Assembly: GCA_903931645.1 (NCBI GenBank)
Contig: CAIZDF010000267.1
Span: forward strand, 1 to 12,762
DNA from: an uncultured Tolumonas sp.
GTDB taxonomy: Bacteria > Pseudomonadota > Gammaproteobacteria > Enterobacterales > Aeromonadaceae
Direction: 5' to 3'
DNA length: 12,762 nucleotides
Below, piece after piece: positions 8,187-12,762 of the stretch. The position numbers were made by a program, and so were the translations under genes. The number at the start of each line of letters is the position of its first letter. The first letter of the stretch is position 1. The notes under the pieces were generated by a model. The model saw nothing but the letters and a program-made list of their open reading frames with translations, was not told the origin of the DNA and made no database searches.

Positions 8187-8198
8187 TCAATCGGCAAA
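8172..8198 (+). promoter_or_regulatory. Candidate sigma-E-type promoter ahead of lptC/lptA
   Basis: GGAACTT (8172-8178) matches the sigma-E -35 consensus exactly. After 15 bases comes GCAAA (8194-8198), which resembles the TCAAA/TCTGA -10 element at 4 of 5 positions to TCAAA. In E. coli a sigma-E promoter drives lptAB from this part of the operon. The same bases also form the lptC Shine-Dalgarno (AAGGAA), which could explain the -35 match on its own. Confidence 0.35.
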
Positions 8199-8746
8199 CA
8201 CTGCTGATTATACTGCTGTTTGCAGTGTCACTACTGGCATGGCGGTGGTCGTCACAAGAAGACAACGGTAATACTCAGGTGAAAAAGAAAGATGTTTCAC
8301 TGCCCAGTTTTACCGCCACCCATTTGCACAGCTGGCGTTACACTGCCGATGGCAAATTGATGGATATCCTGACCGCAGAACAAGCATTGTATTATGAATA
8401 CAATAAAATCACCGATGCACTGCATCCGGTATTACAAACCTTTGATCTTAACGGGCAAACTGCCTGGAATATTTCCGCCAAGACCGGACAAATGTTTGGC
8501 AATGACCGTATTATCTTGCGCGATAATGTAGTGATTAAAAATCACAACCCGGCGTTAAATGTCGATCAAATGCAAACTTCATATCTGGATATGGATATGA
8601 ACACGCGCCAGATAACCAGCGATAAACCCGTTACTGTCGACAGTCCGGATTATCATGTGCAAGGTGTCGGCTTACATGCTGATCTCAATACCAAACGCTA
8701 CCAAATTTTGGAACAAGGCCATGCCACTTACTTTAAGCCACGCTAG
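8183..8746 (+). CDS. lptC: LPS transport bridge protein LptC
   Basis: LptC is an inner-membrane protein that takes LPS from the LptB2FG ABC transporter and passes it to LptA in the periplasm. It has 187 residues (E. coli 191). One N-terminal membrane helix (about 5-21: LLIILLFAVSLLAWR) is followed by a periplasmic beta-jellyroll from about 45 to 180, with motifs such as RDNVVIKNHNP (around residues 112-122) and LDMDMNTRQITSDKPV (around 134-149) that recall the LptA/OstA repeats. Its start overlaps the kdsC stop by four bases, with AAGGAA 7 bases upstream, and its 3' end overlaps lptA by 26 bases. Sequence conservation in LptC is low in general, so the order kdsC-lptC-lptA-lptB supports the call. 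Confidence 0.95.
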   Translation: MINRQTLLIILLFAVSLLAWRWSSQEDNGNTQVKKKDVSLPSFTATHLHSWRYTADGKLMDILTAEQALYYEYNKITDALHPVLQTFDLNGQTAWNISAKTGQMFGNDRIILRDNVVIKNHNPALNVDQMQTSYLDMDMNTRQITSDKPVTVDSPDYHVQGVGLHADLNTKRYQILEQGHATYFKPR

Positions 8747-9242
8747 TTTCGGCTTGTTATTACTGCTTTCTGTCAGCGGTCTGCAAGCTAAAGAGTCCGA
8801 CTATCAGCAACCGGTGACGATTGACTCAGGCAGTCAACAAGCTGAAATGAATGAAAACAAAGCCACATTCCTGCAGGATGTCGTGATCACACAAGGCTCG
8901 ATCATTATCCATGCCGACAAGGTGGTGGTATTACGTCATACCAAAGGCGATGATGAGATGATTGCCTCTGGCCGACCTGCGACTTTTTTCCAAATTCTGG
9001 ATAATGGTAAACCGGTTAACGCCAGTGCCAGTGAATTACGTTACCAATTAAAAGATCGCCTGGTCACACTAACCGGAAAGGCAGAACTGAAACAGAATGA
9101 CAACCAAGTGAACGGTGATGTGATCCGCTATGACATTCAGAAACAGCAAATGATCGCCCAAAGTAGTGGCAAAGGTTCCCGTGTGAAGACTATTTTCCTT
9201 CCACAGGAAATCGACGAATTTAATAAAGCAGGCAAACCTTAA
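8721..9242 (+). CDS. lptA: Periplasmic LPS transport protein LptA
   Basis: LptA polymerises head to tail into the periplasmic bridge that carries LPS from LptC to LptD at the outer membrane. I chose ATG 8721, which lies inside the lptC end, has GGAA 7 bases upstream, and begins a clear signal peptide (hydrophobic [11 protein letters not shown], then LQA, cleavage likely after A23). An in-frame opening from 8655 would put 22 non-hydrophobic residues in front. The precursor has 173 residues (E. coli 185). The OstA/LptA jellyroll is evident: [42 protein letters not shown] with DNGKPV, and LTGKAELKQ. The C-terminal tail is shorter than in E. coli. The 26-base overlap with lptC and 4-base gap to lptB indicate co-translation. 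Confidence 0.96.
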   Translation: MPLTLSHASFGLLLLLSVSGLQAKESDYQQPVTIDSGSQQAEMNENKATFLQDVVITQGSIIIHADKVVVLRHTKGDDEMIASGRPATFFQILDNGKPVNASASELRYQLKDRLVTLTGKAELKQNDNQVNGDVIRYDIQKQQMIAQSSGKGSRVKTIFLPQEIDEFNKAGKP

Positions 9243-9246
9243 TTCT

Positions 9247-9972
9247 ATGGCACTTTTGCAAGCAAGCGGCCTGAAAAAAAGCTACAAAGGCCGACAAGTA
9301 GTACAAAACGTCAGCCTGCAGGTAGCAACCGGGCAAGTGGTCGGTCTGCTCGGCCCGAATGGTGCGGGTAAAACGACCTCATTTTATATGATTGTCGGGC
9401 TGGTACCGCAAGACGGTGGCACCGTCACCATCGATCAGCTGGATATCACCGCCATGCCGATGCACCAGCGGGCACGTCACGGTATTGGTTATCTGCCACA
9501 GGAAGCGTCGATCTTTCGTCGTCTGACCGTGGAAGAAAACCTGCTGGGTGTATTACAACTGCGTAGCGAACTCAGTCGTGCAGAACAGCAGGAAAAGGTA
9601 GAAGCGCTGCTGGAAGAATTCCACATCGGGCATATCCGTAAAAACACCGGGATGAGTCTTTCTGGTGGTGAACGCCGCCGCGTTGAAATTGCTCGAGCGC
9701 TAGCCGTGGAACCCCGCTTTATTCTCTTGGATGAACCATTTGCTGGCGTTGACCCGATTTCGGTCATTGACATCAAACGGATCATTGAACATTTACGTGA
9801 TCGCGGACTTGGCGTATTAATTACTGATCATAATGTGCGTGAAACCTTGGATGTCTGCGAAAAAGCATATATTGTCAGCCACGGCAATCTGATCGCCGAA
9901 GGGACACCTGCAGAAGTATTGCAAAACGAACACGTTAGACAAGTTTATCTGGGTGAAGGATTTACCCTGTAA
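9247..9972 (+). CDS. lptB: LPS export ABC transporter ATPase LptB
   Basis: LptB is the cytoplasmic ATPase dimer of LptB2FG, powering extraction of LPS from the inner membrane. It has 241 residues, the same as E. coli. Motifs: Walker [10 protein letters not shown] with K42, Q-loop around Q85 in [14 protein letters not shown] (the FRRL segment contacts the coupling helices of LptF/LptG), signature [14 protein letters not shown] from 138, Walker [15 protein letters not shown] with D162-E163, and switch histidine H195 in ITDHNVRE. The C-terminal GEGFTL is family-typical. The start is 4 bases after the lptA stop without a strong ribosome-binding site, implying coupling. The partner permeases LptF and LptG are not in this window, as in E. 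coli where they lie elsewhere. Confidence 0.98.
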   Translation: MALLQASGLKKSYKGRQVVQNVSLQVATGQVVGLLGPNGAGKTTSFYMIVGLVPQDGGTVTIDQLDITAMPMHQRARHGIGYLPQEASIFRRLTVEENLLGVLQLRSELSRAEQQEKVEALLEEFHIGHIRKNTGMSLSGGERRRVEIARALAVEPRFILLDEPFAGVDPISVIDIKRIIEHLRDRGLGVLITDHNVRETLDVCEKAYIVSHGNLIAEGTPAEVLQNEHVRQVYLGEGFTL

Positions 9973-10100
9973 AAAGTGTGTCAATGGTGGTAATCAGCCA
10001 TAATTAAATCGCGGTCGGTCAGTGGGCGCATTTTTTGGTAGCCTAATGGCTTACCCCTGACACCGACATGGAAATTAGAGATAAGGACACATCCACGTAG
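9973..10100 (+). promoter_or_regulatory. lptB-rpoN intergenic region with foldable leader
   Basis: A CATAAT box at 9999-10004 (5/6 match to -10) lacks a good -35 but would start transcription near 10011. Just downstream, GTCG-GTCAG (10014-10022) can pair with CTGAC (10057-10061) and CGAC (10064-10067), and GGG (10024-10026) with CCC (10054-10056). An inner hairpin AGCC/GGCT (10040-10043, 10048-10051) closes a TAAT loop. The only Shine-Dalgarno-like AAGGA (10083-10087) is 13 bases from the rpoN ATG, farther than usual. Promoter and structure are inferred by eye. Confidence 0.35.
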
Positions 10101-11555
10101 ATGAAGCCGACCTTACAGTTGCGTCTTGGCCAACAACTTGCCATGACCCCACAATTGCAACAAGCAATTCGTCTGCTGCAACTGTCCACTTTGGAATTAC
10201 AGCAGGAGATCCAGCAAGCTATTGATGCAAATCCTTTGTTAGAACAAGAGGATGATGCGGATATCGCGACGCCGGAAATTCCTGATGATGACGATTTTAC
10301 CCCACCGGACAGCAGTGAAGAGATGGCGCAGGCACAAGAAAATATGCCTGAAGAACTGCCTATGGATACTACTTGGGATGAAGTGTATTCCGCCTCCGGT
10401 TCTTCATCCTCTGGCAGTGGTCTGATGAACAGTGATGATGAGCCCGTGTATCAGGGTGAAACCACCGAAACATTACAAGACTATCTGCTGTGGCAAATGC
10501 GGTTAACACCGTTCAGCGATCAGGATGAAGCCATTGCCTTAACGATCATCGATAGTATCGATGAGTCTGGTTATCTGATCACTTCACTCGATGAAATTCT
10601 GCTGGCAGTTAACAATGCCGACGAATCGGTCGAGATGGATGAAGTTGAAGCCGTTTTAAAACGAATTCAACATTTTGACCCAATCGGTGTCGCTGCTCGC
10701 TCGGTGCAAGAGTGCCTGCTGATCCAATTAAATCAATTTAGTGCCGATACGCCCTGGTTAAATGAAGCCCGATTGGCTATAAAAGATCATATGGATCTGC
10801 TGGGTGCGCGTGATTACCGGAATCTGGCACGTAAGCTACAGTTAAAAGAAAATGAGCTAAAAGATGTATTGGATCTCATCCAGACGCTGGAACCGCGCCC
10901 CGGCAGCCGGGTCATGCCAAGCGAATCAGCGTATGTGATCCCTGATGTTTCCGTATTAAAAAAACATGGCCGTTGGGTCGTTGAACTGAACCCCGATGCG
11001 ATGCCAAAAATTCGCATCAATGAAACTTATGCCTCGATGGCGCGTCATGCACGCAATAGCAGCGACAGCCAATTTATTCGCTCCCATCTGCAGGAAGCGA
11101 AGTGGTTCATTAAAAGTTTAGAGAGTCGTAACGAGACTTTGCTGAAGGTAGCGAATTGCATTGTGCAGCAGCAACAAAACTTTTTTGAGTACGGCGAAGA
11201 AGCTATGAAACCCATGGTTCTCAATGACGTAGCAGAAGAAGTAGAGATGCATGAGTCGACAATTTCGCGAGTTACTACACAAAAATTCATGCATACACCG
11301 CGTGGCATCTTTGAACTGAAGTATTTTTTCTCTAGTCATGTTAATACTGATAGCGGCGGAGAATGTTCTTCGACTGCCATCAGAGCACTCATTAAAAAAT
11401 TGGTCGCGGCAGAAAACCCGGCCAAACCGTTAAGCGACAGCAAGATCGCAGACTTGCTGACGGAACAAGGCATTATGGTGGCAAGAAGAACGATCGCAAA
11501 ATATCGCGAATCATTGTCCATTCCACCATCAAGCCAGCGCAAACGCCTGCTGTAG
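10101..11555 (+). CDS. rpoN: RNA polymerase sigma-54 factor RpoN
   Basis: RpoN directs RNA polymerase to -24/-12 promoters, which need AAA+ activators to open; targets commonly include nitrogen assimilation and motility genes. It has 484 residues (E. coli 477). Region I is the glutamine-rich start with [19 protein letters not shown] (about 5-23) and continues to NPLLEQ (44-49). Region II is strongly acidic (about 50-120) with a serine/glycine-rich patch at 98-108. The core-binding domain covers about 120-300, with [15 protein letters not shown]. The helix-turn-helix is near 373-399 ([18 protein letters not shown]). The RpoN box [10 protein letters not shown] is exact at 461-470 apart from the usual V/I change. 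The start aligns with the E. coli start even though its ribosome-binding site is poorly spaced. Downstream are hpf, ptsN and rapZ, the standard rpoN cluster. Confidence 0.98.
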   Translation: MKPTLQLRLGQQLAMTPQLQQAIRLLQLSTLELQQEIQQAIDANPLLEQEDDADIATPEIPDDDDFTPPDSSEEMAQAQENMPEELPMDTTWDEVYSASGSSSSGSGLMNSDDEPVYQGETTETLQDYLLWQMRLTPFSDQDEAIALTIIDSIDESGYLITSLDEILLAVNNADESVEMDEVEAVLKRIQHFDPIGVAARSVQECLLIQLNQFSADTPWLNEARLAIKDHMDLLGARDYRNLARKLQLKENELKDVLDLIQTLEPRPGSRVMPSESAYVIPDVSVLKKHGRWVVELNPDAMPKIRINETYASMARHARNSSDSQFIRSHLQEAKWFIKSLESRNETLLKVANCIVQQQQNFFEYGEEAMKPMVLNDVAEEVEMHESTISRVTTQKFMHTPRGIFELKYFFSSHVNTDSGGECSSTAIRALIKKLVAAENPAKPLSDSKIADLLTEQGIMVARRTIAKYRESLSIPPSSQRKRLL

Positions 11556-11575
11556 GCCAACAATAAGGAAGACGT

Positions 11576-11863
11576 ATGCAAATTAACCTGTCGGGTCACC
11601 ATGTAGAAGTAACTGATGCACTGCGTGATTATGTCACCAGTAAATTTTCTCGTTTAGAGCGTCACTTTGAGCACATCAATAATGTTCAGGTCACCTTAAC
11701 TGTTGAAAAACTGAAGCAAATCGCTGAAGCCAAGCTGAATGTAAATGGCGGTGAGATTTTTGCAAATGCTGAAGAAGATAGCATGTACGCAGCCATTGAT
11801 GCTTTGATGGACAAGCTGGATCGCCAGATCATCAAATACAAAGAAAAATTATCCAGTAAGTAA
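11576..11863 (+). CDS. hpf: Ribosome hibernation promoting factor, short form
   Basis: Hpf binds the 30S decoding region in stationary phase and, with RMF, stabilises inactive 100S ribosome dimers. It has 95 residues, the length of the short E. coli Hpf; the C-terminal dimerisation domain of long HPF is absent. The family pattern is clear: QINLSGHHVEVTDALRDYV at the start, VEKLKQIAEAKLNVNGGEIFA in the middle, and DSMYAAIDALMDKLDRQI. It follows rpoN by 20 bases with AAGGAA 5 bases before the ATG and precedes ptsN by 2 bases. A sigma-54-linked paralogue name (YhbH) is a synonym for this gene. Confidence 0.96.
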   Translation: MQINLSGHHVEVTDALRDYVTSKFSRLERHFEHINNVQVTLTVEKLKQIAEAKLNVNGGEIFANAEEDSMYAAIDALMDKLDRQIIKYKEKLSSK

Positions 11864-11865
11864 TT

Positions 11866-12312
11866 ATGTTAATTTCTGAAATCTTGTCTGCGGACTGCAC
11901 ACGAAGTGCAGTCCCATGCAGCAGCAAAAAACGTGTATTAGAAATCATCAGTGAACTCGCCGCTCCCCGTCTGGGATTGGATGAACAAAAGCTCTTTGAT
12001 AGCCTGCTCGCCCGAGAAAAAATGGGCACCACAGGCATTGGTGGTGCAATTGCAATTCCTCATGGTCGTATTCCTGATGGTTATCCGGTCACCGGTGTAT
12101 TACTGACACTGGAACAACCAATCCCGTTTGATGCCATTGATAACCAACCGGTTGACCTGCTGTTCGCCATGCTGGTGCCGGAAAGTGAGTGTAAAATCCA
12201 TCTGAAAACACTAGCTCTCGTAGCCGAAAAATTTAATGATAAGAACTTCTGTCGTCAGTTGCGTCTGGCTGAATCAGACGAAGCGTTATATCAACAAATG
12301 ATCAATGGATGA
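11866..12312 (+). CDS. ptsN: Nitrogen-PTS EIIA component PtsN
   Basis: PtsN (EIIA-Ntr) is the terminal phosphoacceptor of the PTS-Ntr phosphorelay (EI-Ntr, NPr, EIIA-Ntr). It regulates rather than transports, and in E. coli it affects potassium uptake and sensor kinases. It has 148 residues, against 163 in E. coli, being shorter at both ends. The PTS EIIA type-2 domain fills the protein: CTRSAVPCSSKKRVLEIISE, then REKMGTTGIGGAIAIPHGR with the phosphorylated histidine H66, and FDAIDNQPVDLLFAMLVP. The ATG lies 2 bases after the hpf stop with little ribosome-binding sequence, so it is probably coupled to hpf. rapZ starts 6 bases after its stop. NPr, the phosphodonor, would be expected just past rapZ, outside the window. 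Confidence 0.96.
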   Translation: MLISEILSADCTRSAVPCSSKKRVLEIISELAAPRLGLDEQKLFDSLLAREKMGTTGIGGAIAIPHGRIPDGYPVTGVLLTLEQPIPFDAIDNQPVDLLFAMLVPESECKIHLKTLALVAEKFNDKNFCRQLRLAESDEALYQQMING

Positions 12313-12318
12313 TTATCG

Positions 12319-12762
12319 ATGAAACTCATCGTCGTGAGTGGTCGCTCAGGCTCCGGAAAAACTATCGCATTACGCGTGCTGGAAGACTTGGGTTATTACT
12401 GTGTAGACAACCTGCCAGTCTCGCTGCTGTTTCAGCTGGTGGCAGAGTTACGCGGAAAATATGACCAGATCGCGGTGAGCATTGATGTCCGTAATCTCCC
12501 CGTGCAAGCCGATGAACTGATTTCCATTCTGGATCAAATCCGACAACATCAGGATCTGCAGTTCTCTAATTTCTTCTTTGATGCTGACAATGCCACCTTG
12601 CTAAAACGCTATGGTGAGAGTCGTCGTTTGCATCCACTTTCCAAACAACAATTAACACTGGAACAAGCCATTCATCAGGAAACTAACCTGCTGGCGCCAT
12701 TATCCTCAAATGCGGACTTACGTATTGATACCAGTCATCTGAGTATTCATGATCTCAGCGAA
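12319..12762 (+). CDS. rapZ: RNase adapter RapZ, 5' part
   Basis: The frame is open to the end of the window, giving the first 148 residues of a protein that has about 284 in E. coli. The start ATG lies 6 bases after the ptsN stop with GGAT 8 bases upstream. The N-terminal P-loop domain is clear: VVSGRSGSGKT with Walker A at about 8-15, then ALRVLEDLGYYCVDNLP, then FFFDADNATLLKRYGESRRLHPLS. RapZ binds the small RNA GlmZ and delivers it to RNase E, so tuning glmS expression and hence glucosamine-6-phosphate supply for peptidoglycan and LPS. The C-terminal RNA-binding domain is outside the window. Its place behind ptsN matches the E. coli rpoN operon. Other names used are YhbJ and, in distant bacteria, YvcJ. 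Confidence 0.95.
   Translation, partial: MKLIVVSGRSGSGKTIALRVLEDLGYYCVDNLPVSLLFQLVAELRGKYDQIAVSIDVRNLPVQADELISILDQIRQHQDLQFSNFFFDADNATLLKRYGESRRLHPLSKQQLTLEQAIHQETNLLAPLSSNADLRIDTSHLSIHDLSE

Noticed and set aside
8655..8720. Longer LptA opening inside lptC
   Set aside because: It would put 22 polar residues before the signal peptide; ATG 8721 starts the signal peptide directly and has GGAA upstream.
11045..11602. Several open frames on the minus strand opposite rpoN
   Set aside because: They overlap one another and the RpoN helix-turn-helix and RpoN box, which are certain; no protein family is recognisable in them.
12243..12268. GAACTT, 15 bases, TCTGG inside ptsN, resembling a sigma-E promoter upstream of rapZ
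   Set aside because: The bases encode a stretch of PtsN (NFCRQLRLAES) that is conserved at protein level, there is no known sigma-E control of rapZ, and such partial matches are expected by chance.

Overview
The window is a stretch of conserved gammaproteobacterial chromosome devoted to the cell envelope. Every gene is recognisable and closely resembles its Escherichia coli counterpart in length and motifs. Base composition is moderate, codon use looks even throughout, and there are no mobile elements, tRNAs, rRNAs or CRISPR arrays. The gene content and spacing fit a marine or aquatic gammaproteobacterium, with the Aeromonadales (for example a Tolumonas-like organism) as one possibility. That placement is an inference from protein resemblance and gene order, not a proven identification.

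Layout. (1) 1-1853, plus strand: the 3' end of a degQ-type periplasmic serine protease, then degS, the membrane-anchored protease that starts the sigma-E response. (2) 1856-1883: a near-perfect bidirectional terminator between convergent degS and murA. (3) 1906-6487, minus strand: a compact operon read mlaF-mlaE-mlaD-mlaC-mlaB-ibaG-murA. It encodes the Mla phospholipid transport machine for outer-membrane asymmetry, a BolA-family protein, and the first committed enzyme of peptidoglycan synthesis. (4) 6488-6657: a divergent promoter region holding a 10-bp-stem palindrome. (5) 6658-9972, plus strand: kdsD-kdsC-lptC-lptA-lptB, covering Kdo sugar synthesis and the LPS transport bridge and ATPase. 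Most junctions overlap or nearly abut. (6) 9973-10100: a possibly structured leader. (7) 10101-12762, plus strand: rpoN (sigma-54), hpf (ribosome hibernation), ptsN (EIIA-Ntr) and the 5' part of rapZ, the classic rpoN cluster.

Together the genes move phospholipid (Mla) and LPS (Kdo/Lpt), build peptidoglycan (MurA), sense envelope stress (DegS), and link nitrogen-PTS signalling to amino-sugar supply (PtsN/RapZ). No previously undescribed system is visible. The points worth a second look are regulatory: a sigma-E-like promoter candidate at the kdsC/lptC junction, a foldable leader with a remote Shine-Dalgarno before rpoN, and a palindrome in the mla/kds divergent region. No stretch longer than 300 bases lacks a gene.
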